Origin: Cyclaneusma minus
Lineage: Eukaryota; Ascomycota; Leotiomycetes; Marthamycetales; Marthamycetaceae
Assembly: GCA_037179335.1 (NCBI GenBank)
Contig: JAKZHN010000002.1
Location: forward strand, 744,001 to 808,000
Reading direction: 5' to 3'
DNA length: 64,000 nucleotides
A program made the position numbers and the translations under genes. The notes beneath the pieces are model-generated. The model had not been told where the DNA came from. It searched no databases and saw nothing but the letters and a program-made list of their open reading frames with translations. Positions within the stretch are counted from its first letter, which is position 1. The number at the start of each line of letters is the position of its first letter. Shown here piece after piece: positions 46,601-58,535 of the stretch.

Positions 46601-49600
46601 TATTATTATAATAATTTATTTTAATAATATTTTAATTTACTTAAGAAACCCTAATAAATATAATAAATATATAAATATTATATTTAAAAAGCTATATAAA
46701 TATTTTTTCTTTAAAAAAAAGCAAATATAAATTTAAAATAAATAAAATTTTATTGTTAAATTTTACAAATAATTTATATTAATTATATATATATAATTGC
46801 AATTACTTTTAAAATAAGCCAATTTTTATAAGCAATTTATTTTAAAACATAGCAAAATTATATTGCTTATAATTAATTAATCTATTAATAATATAATTAA
46901 TAAATAAAAATGTTTATTTAAATAGCCTTTAAAAATATAAGAAGCACTTTAGAGTATTAAAAATAAATTTATAAAAAAGCTAATATTACAATATTTTAGT
47001 TTTATAAAGTATTTGTAAATTATATATAATATTTTTGAATTTATAATATTAGAAATTTCAAAATAATTTAGAAATTTAAATAATTTAATATAATATTATT
47101 GGCATTTAATAGCCGTTTAATTTTGCAAGCTAATAAATATAAAATAAATATATTAATTATATAATATTAAATTATTTGCAATTATAAAACCTTTTAATAT
47201 TAAAAGCAATATATTAAAAATTTAAATTATAAGATTTAAATGCTTTTAAATTATAATAATTTGTACTATTTTATAAATATAAAAAGAATTAATAAAACTT
47301 CACTAAAATAGGCTATAAAATTGAAATTTTAAAATTTTAAAATTAAATATATTATAAAAATTAAAATGTTTACTAAAATTTTATTTTATAAATTAAATTA
47401 TAAGAAGGCAATAAAAAACGTTTTTCTCTTTTTACCAATATTATAATAGAAAGTTTGATATTTATTTAATTGTATATTAAATATTAATTTTTAAAAAATA
47501 TAATTGCTTTTACAAATATAATAATTGCATTTTAATTAAAATTATTAAATTGGAAAATTAATTTTATATATTTTATTTGCGTATTATAAATATATATTTT
47601 TAAGCAAAAACTTATATTTTACTTAAATTATAAAAATCTAAAAATCGGAATAATTAAAGCAAATTTTATAATTATTTTTAAAATTAAAAGGATAATAAAT
47701 ATATAGCAAAAATACAAAACCAATTTATATTATATAAAAATAAATAATAGCAATTTAAAAATAATATATCATATAAAAAAAGCAAATTATATATTTTTAT
47801 AGCAAATATATTGCGTAATAAATTTGTATATATTTATTATAATAATAAATTGGCAAGCTATTTGAAAATAAATTAAATATTAATTTTCAATTTATTGCAA
47901 ATATTATTAGCTAAATATAAAGGCTAAAATATAAAATTATATATATAATTGCTATATTTGCCAATAAAATAAACTTTGCTAATATATATTTTATAGCAAA
48001 TTATAATTTCTATTTTTAGCCAATAAATTATAAATATATTTATTATAAAATTTTATTATAAATTTGCCAAAATTATATAATTTATATATATAATTAAAAA
48101 TATTAATATGCAATTTCTAACAAAATTATTTTTTAATAAAATTATTTATTTTATAAAAATCTTTAAAATTATTAAGTTTAATTATAATTTTATATTTACT
48201 AATATATTATAAAAAGCCTTTTATTATAAATTTTCTATAATATATAACTATAGTATTGTATTTTACTTTCAAATAAATAAATTAATAAAGCGAATAAATT
48301 AAATTTTAAAAATTTATATATAATATTGCTATAATAATAATAAAGTAATTTAAATAATTTAATTAGCTATAGCAAAATTCATTTATAATAACGCAAAGCA
48401 AAACAAATATATATATAATATATAAATATTATTTGCAAATTAGTATTGATTTCCCTATATAATTTATAAAAAATAAAATACCTAATATATATAAAAAAAC
48501 CCGGCAAATATACGCTATTGCAAAAATTGAAAAAATACTATTAATAAATATATAAAATAATATACAAAAGAAATACAAAATTATGGATTTTAATAAAAGA
48601 AACCGGATTTTTTTATTTTTAAAAAAATATATGCTTTTTTTTTCGTTCTATTATTAAAAAATAAAAGCCCAAATTTATTACCTAAACTTTCTATTTTAAC
48701 TAAAATTAAAAAAATATATATAATATTTTTTATATTAGCCTTTTAAAATTCGCTAAAATATTTTAAAATAGCGTATATAAATTATATTTTCCAAAATTTA
48801 AATTTTTTAAAAATATTTAAAAATAGAAAATTAAAAAGAATTGGCTTATATTTTATATATATTAAAAACGCTGAAATTGAACTTGAAATTAAATATTAAT
48901 TTGAAAAAGATAAAAATACCCTAATAATTTTAAGCAAATTTATTAAGAAAATATTAAAATTGAATAATAATAATAATAATGATAAATTGAAAACAATGCA
49001 ACTTTTTTTAAAAAAAATTAAAAAGCCAATTTTAATTTTGTATTTAAATCGAAAATACCCAATTATACGCAATAGCAAGCAAAAGCAAAAATATAAATTA
49101 TAAAATTATAAAAATATAAATTTAATTATCTTTTTATATTTAAATTTAATTAATTTGAATTATATTTTATGAAAAACTTAATTAATTTGAATTATATTTT
49201 ATAAAAAATTTAATTAAAAATTTAATTTATTTGAAAATTAAAAATTTAATTTATTTAAAAATTATAAAATGAATAAATGAAAACTATAAATTCCGCGAAT
49301 TAAATAATTTAATTAAAAAATAAATATTATATAAAAATAAGTCCGATTAAATATGCAAATAAAAAATTTATAATAGTTTCAAATAAAATCAGCTATTTAT
49401 TTAATTCGCGTATATTAAATTTATAATTTTTATATTTTATATTATATTATTAAAAGCGCAATTTCTTTTTTTTATATTAAATAATTAAATATATATAAAA
49501 AAAGCGAAAAATGAATTTATTAAATAGTATGAAATATTAATTGCTATACATATTAAAATATAAATTGCGAAAATTATTTTAATTAAAATTATTATTGAAT

Positions 49601-50855
49601 TTTTAATATTTTTAAAAATACTGCATATTTTATATTTAAAAAAAGCATAAATTTTAAAACGGAAAAAAGCCTTGGCAGTTTTTATATTATTTTTTAATTG
49701 GATTAACTTTTTATTATAATTAATATATTGGTTTTTAGAAAAGGCTTGGATTTTAATATAATAATAATAAAATATATAAATATTATAAATTATATTAAAT
49801 AAAAACTTTTAAATAATAGAAGTTTGCAAAATAATAAATTAATTAATATAAAAAAGATATTATTATATAATAAAAACACTTATAGCTATTATAATAATAA
49901 TTGCATTTAAAATTATTTATGTTTTAATTACAAATGTTAAAAAATTGCAAAAAACAAATTGTAAAAAAACTTTATATATATTAAATATAAATGCGGATTT
50001 AAAATGCAAAAAAAAGCTTAGTAAAAATACAGTTTAAATTTTGCAGCGAAATTGCAAATTTAATATTATTATTATAATTACGGGTAAAACTTCTGCCGCG
50101 CAAAGCTTAAAATAAATTATTAATAAAAATTTAAAATTCGCAATTAAAAATATTATTAAAAGCTATAATTTTTTTTTAATAAAAACAAAAAAACCAAAAA
50201 GGTCTAATTTTTATTAAAAAATTTATATTAAAAAATTTATATAAAAGCAATAATAAAAAAAGCCCAGTAAAAAAGAAAAAACCTGCTTTATATAAATAAA
50301 GTCTTTAGTAAAATTCAATATAATTGCTATAAAAAAATACTTTTTTTAAAAAAAAATTACCAAAAGAATTAAAAAAAGAATTTGAAATTAAAAATACAAT
50401 TAAAAATTAATATATTATTATTGCAGCAAATATATAATATATATATATAAGCAAAAAATTAAAAAAATCATAAAATTATTTATTCAAAACAAGCCACCGC
50501 TATATTAAATTTTTGACATTTGCAAAAAAAGCGCACGCGAAAATTAATATAATATATATAAAGATAATAAAACAAATCCTAATAAATTTTAATATAATAA
50601 AAACAATTAAATAGAAATTTAAAATTAATTTAATAATAAATAATATAGGCTATATATTAAAATTAAAGTTTTAAAAATTAAATAATAATAAATTTAAAAA
50701 TAATTATTAATAATAGCAAATTAATAAAAGCGACCAATTTATATAGCCAAAATAAAAAGCCGAAATTAATAGTTAAAATTTAAATATTAAATTGCTAAAA
50801 GGCAAAATTTATATTTACAAGCTTTGGGGCCCAAAATTATAAAAAAGAAAACAAT

Positions 50856-51038
50856 TATTATACGGGGCTAAAAAATACGCAAAAATAAATATTATTTATT
50901 AAAAACGCTAAGCAAAATTTTTAATATATAATATTTAAATACTATTATTTTTATTTAAAAAATAGCCTTTATTTTTTATAGCTAAAAAATACGTATAACG
51001 CATTCTTCTTTGCCAATTTATTTTTAACCATTATAATA
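50856..51038 (-). repeat. LTR copy E (5' LTR of element 2, shortened)
   Basis: About 183 bp, reverse complement of the LTR family with a ~40-bp deletion. The CCCAAAATTAT...leader on its inner side matches the leader following copies A and B. Confidence 0.7.
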
Positions 51039-51043
51039 AATAT

Positions 51044-54000
51044 AGTTTTAATTTTTATGGATTTGTTTTTAATTTAAGTTTTATTAAATACTTGATAGCT
51101 TTTGTTTTTTATTAAATTTAATTGGAATAAATAAAAATTATAAATGGCCCTATTTAATAAATATAGCCATTTTGAGATTTTTGTTTAAATTAAAGTGTTT
51201 TTTATATTATATAAAAAAAGAAATATAGGGGTATTATTATTTATTATAATAAAAAAACTATTTTAAATGGTATTTAAATATTAGCTATGCCTAATAGTTT
51301 ATTTGGGCTATTATTTCCAAAATAAATGCTAGAAATGCCTTTAGAAATAGGTTTGAGCTTTAAATTAAACGTAATTGCTTGGAGAATTTTAAATTAATTA
51401 ATGCCACTAAATAATATTTTGGCAGCACCGCTATTTGGAAAAGTGCCTTGGAAAATTCCTTTAATATAGCGGCTATAAATAGTGAAAATATTTGCTATAG
51501 AAATAGGATTTTCTAAATAGAATAAATTGAATAGGGATATTCTAATAAATAAATAAATAAGCCATTTATATATTTGCAAAAAAAAATGGCTTAATTGTTT
51601 TAAATATTGGTTTTGATTATAAATAAATATAGTAATTTGAAATTTAATTTAGAATTAAGGGCTTTTTTTGTTTTTAAAATTGGACAATTAAATGGCTTAA
51701 AGAAATTATATAGTTTTAATAAAATATATAGTATTTTTTGCTAATTATTAATTATAATAATTATTTTTTTATAATTTTGCTTTTTTAATTTTACCGAAAA
51801 AAATATAATAATGCCTTTTATTTGAAGGCTTTTTTTTTGACTTTTTTTATTTTCTTTAGTATTTATTTTATTTGTTTTTAAAATGCTTAATAAAAAAATA
51901 ATTTGGCTTATTATAAATATAGCAAAGCTTTGTTTTGAAATTCCTTTTAAATTTGCTATTGTATTTTCTATTATATATTTTTTTATTAATAGAGTAAATA
52001 TAAAATTGGTTTGCCAAAATTATATTTAAATAATTTGATTCCTTATTAGTTTTATTATTATTTTAAAAATATTAAAATTAAAATAACAAAGCTGCAATAT
52101 AGAAAAAATAGCTAAAAAAATAAATTATATTTGCAAAATTCGAAACACATATAAATGCCAAGAATATTAAATTGGTTTGCGGAATTGGTATTAATTTTTA
52201 TTTTATTGGAAATAGCAAAATGGGTTTGGGCTACCAAATTCTTATAGTTTGGCTATAAATTTAATAAAACCCATTTATAATTTGGAATTTTTTAAATGCT
52301 TTAATAGAGCTAATCTTTAATGGCTTTATTTAACTAATATTTTAAATTAAAATTTAGCTGGATTTTTTAAAAAATTATTTAATATTAAATCCAAGCATTC
52401 CATTTTTAATTTGCCTAAATTATTGGTAATAGCTTTGCAAAAGCTAATATTGGCCTATAAATTTTAATATTTTATTTTATTGGCTTTAATTTTTTTTGTT
52501 TTTGGTAAATTTAATTATTTTATTAAATATAATTCTTTTATATATTAAAAAGCAATTATAGTATTTTTTAGCCTTGCTAATTAATATATATAAATAAATT
52601 ATAATATAATTAGTTTTTAAAATGCCAGTTTTATTATATATATTATAAAACTTTTAAAGCTTGGCATTTAAAATAGTAAATAGCTTACTATTACAGCGGT
52701 TTTTTCCCTAATATACTTTGCCAATATTTATAATTTTTTTTGGCCTTATAGTTGTTTTTTTTATTAATGCCGAAATTAGAAAAAACCAGGCTTTTATTTT
52801 TTTTGCAATATTGCGGGACCAAAAGGAGAAGGAGGTAGTATATAATATTTTTAATAATAGTATTTAAATTCCGGAAAAAAATAGCAGGATATTATACCAA
52901 AACTTATTTTATAGCCAAAAGTAGCTTAATAAGAAACTTTTAAAAATTCTGGTGTATTGTTTTAATATAGGGCATTTTTTAAAAATAATTTGGCTAAAGG
53001 TTTAAATTAAATGTAAAATTGTTTTTAAAATGCTGGATTTTTAATTGTTTTTTTAATTGTTTTATTTTTTAAGTAAAAATTATTAAAGGTTTTGGCTAAA
53101 GGAAGGTTTGCAAGCTTGGAAATTTCCTTGTTTTTAAAATTTTTAATTTATTTTTTTATTAAAAAAGGGGGTATTAGGTTTTTTATAAATGCCTTTGGCA
53201 ATTTCTTTTAATATTGGATTTTTTTATATGCAATTTGTTTTTTATTAAATTTATTTGCTAGCTAATTCCATAAATTATTTAATTTAATAACCAAATTAAA
53301 TAAAAAAAATGGTTAATTTATTGTTTTTTTATTGCTTAATAAAAATCCCATGCCTTTTTTTTAAAAAAAACAAAATATTGCTGCCTATTGCTTTAAATAT
53401 TTTTAATATCCAGTTTTTAAAATAGTTTTAATATAATATTTATAGCGTTATTTCATTTATTTTTCGTTTTTGGTTTTTTTTAAATTTAAAATTATATAAT
53501 TTAATATAGGCTTAATATAAATAAATTTATTTTTAATATCAAAATTTAAAAAATTATAGCCTTTTATATATTGGAGATTTATTTTAAAAATATATAAAAT
53601 TGAATAAAATCCATTATTTGATTTTTTATTTTTAAAGCTATAATTATTAAATTTAAAGCAGTTGATTATATAAATTAGGCTAATAATGCGCTATAAAAAA
53701 TATTATATTAAAAAAAGTATTAAAAATATATTAGGCAATTGCGCAGCTGCTAAGCTATATTGGCTAACTATGAAAAGAATTAAATATTAAGCGGGGGCGC
53801 TAGGCTTAAGCTTTTGCCTAATAAAAATTTAAAATTAGTTTTAACGAATTTAAATTTGGGTATTACAAATTTAAATAATATAAATTTAAAGAAATTAAAT
53901 TTGGGTATAGCTTAATTTAAGCTATGCTAAAGCTTTTAAATAAGGCTGCAAATAAAAAGCGCAACTTATTATTTATTATTGCTTGGCTAAAAAATAGAAA

Positions 54001-54241
54001 AACAAAATTAAATCAGGATTTTAAAAACGGTATATTTAAAAGCAATTAAATAGCCGTAATAAAACGTGTTAATAATAAAGAAATAAAGCTGGCTATTTGC
54101 GCTTTAATTATTAATATTATAATTTAAGAATTTTTAAGATTTTTGCACCTTTTGAAAAAACCAATTAGCATAGCTGCGCTTGCACAATTCTTTTTTAATA
54201 ATTTTGCAAATTTATTGTTTTTAAAAAAAACGCTAATTAAT
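51044..54241. other. AT-rich degraded transposon interior
   Basis: About 3.2 kb resuming the sequence interrupted by element 2. Small minus-strand frames (e.g. 51,394-51,579) have normal-looking residue mixes such as GTFPNSGAAKILFSG but no assignable family. No intact gene. Confidence 0.5.
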
Positions 54242-54444
54242 ATTGATTTACTAAGGATAAATGGGTAAAATAAATTGTATATGCAATTTGGGATTGTTAA
54301 TGTATTGTTAATTATATTTAGAAAGGAAAACTGGCTCGTTGCCGGCGCTTTCCTCAAGGCTATTTCCAGCTTTTGGCGCTAGCGGCAGCCATGTGGGCAC
54401 GGGCCACCCTGGCTGCCTAAGGCCTATGCTGCAGCTGGTCAGAT
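54242..54444 (+). repeat. Direct repeat DR-2, uninterrupted copy (empty site of LTR element 1)
   Basis: About 203 bp matching the split DR-1 copy. It reads continuously across GGCGCTAGCGGCAGCC, with a single CTAGC at 54379-54383, exactly where element 1 sits in DR-1. Spacing and orientation suggest that DR-1 and DR-2 are terminal direct repeats of a third, older retroelement, although no clean target duplication was found. Confidence 0.75.
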
Positions 54445-55028
54445 AAAAACAAAATTATAATTTAAGCAAATATTAAATTTTAATTGTTTTATTTATAAAA
54501 TCCATATTTAATTAATTATACTAATGGATTGCCCTGCTTTTATTCTTAGCCTTGCCTTTAGCCTTGCCAGAAATCACTTTCAGAATTTCTATTTTTAATT
54601 TTTTAATAGTGGGGCTTGGCTTTATAGACTTAAAAAAATCCTAGAAAAAATATAAAAATTTCAAAACAAAATAATATCAAAAACTTATAAAGCTCTTTAA
54701 TTTTATTATTTATTTGAATAAAAATAAATTCCCAGTTATTTGATTTCTATTTGAAATCACTTTTAACTTTAACACTTTATCTTATAAAAACTCTATAAAA
54801 TTCAATTTTAGGGCTTTTTATTCTGGGTTTTTTTACTATTTTATATATTAAAAACAGGGCTACCCTAATTTTTTTTGGCGGCGGATTGGCCTACGGCGCT
54901 AACCTGCGGCATTTTTCTTATATGGAACTTAAGTTTTTGTAGTTTTTTAGTTAAAACTAAGAAACGAACTACGGAACCCCCTGGTTTAATTGGAACTAAA
55001 CTATATATCTCTAAGTTCCTAGTTTTTA
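54445..55028. other. Right inner arm of the hAT-type element
   Basis: Moderately AT-rich sequence without a gene between DR-2 and the right inverted repeat. Composition recovers to normal from ~54,870. GGAACTTAAGTTT near 54,923 mirrors the AACTTAAGTT motifs at the left end. Confidence 0.5.
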
Positions 55029-55044
55029 AGTTTCCCACACACTG
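55029..55044 (-). repeat. Right terminal inverted repeat of hAT-type element
   Basis: AGTTTCCCACACACTG, the reverse complement of CAGTGTGTGGGAAACT. It is followed directly by CTGGGAAT. Confidence 0.8.
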
Positions 55045-55052
55045 CTGGGAAT
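55045..55052. repeat. Right 8-bp target-site duplication (CTGGGAAT)
   Basis: Exact copy of the octamer at 32023-32030, directly abutting the right inverted repeat. Confidence 0.85.
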
Positions 55053-58000
55053 TGGCAATCGTCAACCCTGCTACCCCGAAGACTAAATCTGCTTTGTCCT
55101 TATGGTTCGATGCCTTAACCCAAAAACATCAGTAAGACAAGGTTACTAAAGATCCTGCCCATGCATCCTGTTATTAGTTTCTCGAGCAAGAACTTGTGTA
55201 CGCCCAAGATGAGCTTCGATACCTACTCCACCTACAAAATCTTGGACTTTCTAAAGCTAGTAGTGGTAGCTGGTTTTATATCTCGCTATAAAGGAAACGA
55301 AGGAAGCTGGTCATGTGACCATGCCTTTGTTACCTTGCCTTATCTCAACGACAGCTATTCTCAATGACAACAGAGATACACGCTTGACTTCGAGAAAGTC
55401 TTACCTTTGGAGTACTCCACTTAGCCGTCACACCCGGGTAAGACACAAGCCAGCTAGAAATCCCATTCAAGCAGCCTTCTTTTTTATTTCTCCGGCAAAA
55501 GAGTCGAGCTGTCGTCATAATGTGCCATAGTCAGGGGAGGTGGAATGGGGGGTACAAGTTCGAACTTTTCCAGCGGTATGGAGAGCAGCTTCTTTGATAC
55601 CTTTTGGAGAATGAAGAAGGGAGTCGGTCAAACTGTCAAGTTTTCGATGCTGCGTTCGCATCCTCTCTTGACAACAGCTATTCACTGATAACAGCAACAC
55701 ACTGCTGGTAGCAAGCACTTGGTAACGACAGCAGCAACTAGAGATGCTTCACGTTTCTTCGATTTCACCCCGGCCCTCCAGAGATTTCAGCGTAGGCTAC
55801 CCGGAGAAATTCGCTAACCGGTTTTTTGTTTCCCGACCAAAAACCTCGCCATGTCCGGAAGAGTTGCGAGGGACATCGACACCAATGTGACTGGGCAGAA
55901 ACTTGAGATCTCCAAAGCCCGGGGAGCAGCTGCTCTTATGCCCAGTCGGAGAGAAGCAAAGCGAGCTATGTACTCAAGGCCTGCACGCCGTGAACAAACC
56001 CTATCTCGACGTAGCTAGCCTCTACAAAAGAAGCATATACTCCCGATACTGACGGCAGACCCTTGACAATTGCAACTCGCGATGCATCTCAGCCCAACTG
56101 CTTCAAAGGACCACAATGAGGGGCAAGTCGCTCAGGGAGTTTACCGGAGGTAGATTCGCCTCCCACTCTTCTAGCAAAATGGCACGGTTTCCGTCGCCTT
56201 GACTGTTTGTCTTGGTTCTTCCAAGATTGCGAGAAGTACTTGCTTTTGTACCTTGTCACAGGAATGAAAAGGGGGGAGCTGCTTGAGTCTTCTATGCCGA
56301 CGGCCGTAGTCATGCCATCGCGACTACTTCCGGTACTAATAGCAAGCGTTCGACAAGAGCAACTTCAGATACCTCGACTGACCCAACTGAGCCCACCTCG
56401 ACCCGAAGACCCCTAATGAAAGACGCGGAGCGCCTCGAGACCAACGTAGACTTCTTCCACTTCTGTACCAAGATGCTTCCAGTTCTTAAAGCAGTTGAAC
56501 TTGGTTATGTCTAATGAGCCAAAGCACTTGCTTTTATACCTGTTCCAGATCTCCCGCGTCACCTGACAATTTGTCACCAATGGAGAGGAGAGCAGGAGCT
56601 CTAGCAAAGCTTCATTTGACATCGAGCATAACAGACTCCTTTGACCTTTCTCGACAGCTAAGCTGTGAGGCGAGGGGGTGTGCTAGAGGGTCTCCCTCGA
56701 TTGTTCATCTGTTGCGATCCAATGCTTACACAAAGATTTCGAAAAACTTATCGCTCAACCAAACGCCGACGTAGGGTCCTAGGGAATTTGCAATGAAAAC
56801 ATTGAAAAAGAGACTGACAATACATGTATCGAAGCGCACTTCCGCAGCTTGTACACACCTGGCATTCGCTTCTCACCAAGCCGTCAGCAACGTCCCGGGG
56901 GCTTTGGCTGCTTTTGCAATCTTCGGCACTGGGGCGTCAAAATGGACTTTCCATTGAATGGCCGACCTCCGACGGGCCGAAGCGCGAGACTCCCATCCGT
57001 TCGGACATCCTTGAAGCTATTCCCAGCCTCATAAGCAAGGAGCGGGTAACGCGAGTCGAGATATCCGAAGTTCCCGCCCACATCCGAGGAATATGTAAGC
57101 GGATGGTCCACGGAGGCTGGACCTTGGCTTTTTCCAATGGGATTTGGCGTGCATGCCACGCGGCACGAGCCTCAGGGTCGCGCATACGTCTGCCAGTTGA
57201 GCATATGTGGCCAATTGCCATGGTTTCGGACTTTAGATAACGCAAGGACGGCCGGTTTTTCGTCTTTTTCTTTTCCGGGAGGACTTTCTGAATTTGTGTA
57301 TTTATAAGCCGATTTACACGTAGGAGCAGTATCGCTTGAGGTGATGACGGATTCGATGATGACGTTCTTTCTGGGTCTTGCGTGTCCTTGATCGATTCAG
57401 AATTTGCGATCTCCATGGCGGTTCGAGTATTTCTTGCTATGTTATCATCATCATCGCGGTGACAAGCCTTGGGCCGGAGAAGGCTCGGGATGCCATCCGG
57501 AGACGCCCAGCATCCGAAAGCGAGGTGCATCGCTTACCGCGGCGAGAAGCGAAGCGGCGAAGAGCTCCAACGACACTTCATCGCCGCCGAGACTCGAAGA
57601 ACTTTGCAGATTGCACAAGCCTTCGGAAATCGACCTTTTCATGCGGAGATGCAGGAACCAGACTGTCGGGAGAGATCTGTATTGCTCTGCTTACTAACGC
57701 TCCGAAAATAGGGGGCAACGAGCGAGCCTGACGCTGCAAGTAAATTGTGTGTTAACAATGCAGAACTAATTCCGCCTTTTGTTGGTTACTTAACTTACTA
57801 TGAACTAGCATTCGTCGGCCGCTCCACCAAAACCGGCCTGAATTTATGGGTCCCGGCAGCTTGTTCTGGGATCTTCGATTCGGCACTTGGCCGTTTCACG
57901 TCAAGAGGACCCCCGAGAGAGCTTTCAATATTAATAATGTTGACTCGGCTGGACCGTACGAAAAAAAGACTTTGCCGTGCAGGACACTGAAGACTCCTCG

Positions 58001-58377
58001 GCGCTGTCTAAAAATAAGCGCCGGGACAGTTCAGTAATACAGCATTGACGACCAAAGGGAGACGGAGGGCGCAAGCTGGTAGGGCGCAGGCTACGCTTGA
58101 CGTCTGACGTTTGACATTTCAATGACAAGCAAAAGTAGCTGCCTCGAGCCGCCGTCCTGGTCCCTGGCTGGCCCCTGTTACCGTTGGAGCTTGCAGGCAG
58201 ATCCTGCAGAAGCTGCGAGATAGTCTGATAGACAGACGTCAATCGCCTCCCCGGTCCCGCCGTGAGAAGCGGCTCACTTATGGAGATGGTTAGATATGCG
58301 AAATTAGAAATTTCGTTCGCCCATTTGAAATCAGTGCGGAGCGTGGCAGAAGCTTCTTCCACCTCCGCCCGCATTGG
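55053..58377. other. Gene-poor region right of the island
   Basis: About 3.3 kb of normal composition without a supportable gene. Open frames exist on both strands (minus 56,937-57,530; plus 56,824-57,240; plus 57,469-57,711) but overlap one another, have no motif and no convincing splice signals. Decayed genes or non-coding sequence are both possible. Confidence 0.4.
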
Positions 58378-58385
58378 TATATAAG
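58378..58385 (+). promoter_or_regulatory. TATA box of the alcohol dehydrogenase gene
   Basis: TATATAAG lies 151 bp before the ATG at 58536. It is followed by a pyrimidine-rich leader (~58,400-58,525), typical of strongly expressed or inducible fungal genes. Confidence 0.6.
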
Positions 58386-58535
58386 ACTAAGTGAGCCTTC
58401 TATTCTCTTCCTGCAACCTTATCTCAACCTCACTTCTTCACCTCTCCACGGCTCCCTCTTCAAGAAGGACACTACTCTCTTCAAGCAAGACAGCTTTTTC
58501 GGACAGGACATCCTTCGTTTGAAACCACAGCAATC

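Larger units (their letters stand above)
43471..51038 (-). mobile_element. LTR retrotransposon 2, degraded, inverted relative to element 1
   Basis: LTRs in minus orientation lie at 43471-43695 (3' LTR) and 50856-51038 (5' LTR, shortened). Flanking pentamers are AGTAT (43466-43470) and AATAT (51039-51043), which differ by one G-to-A transition and fit a mutated 5-bp target duplication. Internal sequence is the reverse complement of element 1: for example the stretch at 44,300-44,460 matches 39,240-39,380, and 45,600-45,760 matches 37,900-38,060. No intact coding frame remains. Confidence 0.7.
32031..55044. mobile_element. hAT-type transposon shell containing nested retroelements (23,014 bp)
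   Basis: The outermost ends are CAGGGTGTGGGAAACT (32031-32046) and, read inward on the other strand, CAGTGTGTGGGAAACT (55044-55029), identical at 15 of 16 positions. Weaker similarity (AACTTAAGTT motifs, a GGGGT/GGGGGTT block, AACTTAAGTTCCA) extends ~120 bp inward. The flanking 8-bp duplications match exactly. CAG-starting inverted repeats plus an 8-bp duplication define the hAT superfamily. No transposase is recognisable. Subtracting the two LTR elements leaves ~7.65 kb, and subtracting the segment between the ~200-bp direct repeats as well leaves under 1 kb, so the original insertion may have been a small non-autonomous element into which retroelements later jumped. Base composition changes abruptly just inside both ends. 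Confidence 0.75.

Noticed and set aside
40494..54357. Small minus-strand frames inside the island as real genes
   Set aside because: Short, lysine/isoleucine/phenylalanine-rich products expected from AT-rich decay; no starts, domains or splice context.
32031..55044. Centromere or isochore interpretation of the AT-rich block
   Set aside because: The abrupt borders coincide with inverted repeats and an 8-bp duplication, and the interior resolves into LTR elements; a transposon nest explains it better.
32031..55044. Starship-type giant cargo element
   Set aside because: No tyrosine-recombinase (DUF3435) captain gene near either end, no intact cargo genes, and the 8-bp duplication with CAG ends points to hAT.
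56937..57530. Minus-strand 197-codon frame right of the island
   Set aside because: Overlaps other open frames on the opposite strand, shows no recognisable domain, and contains an equally plausible non-coding reading.
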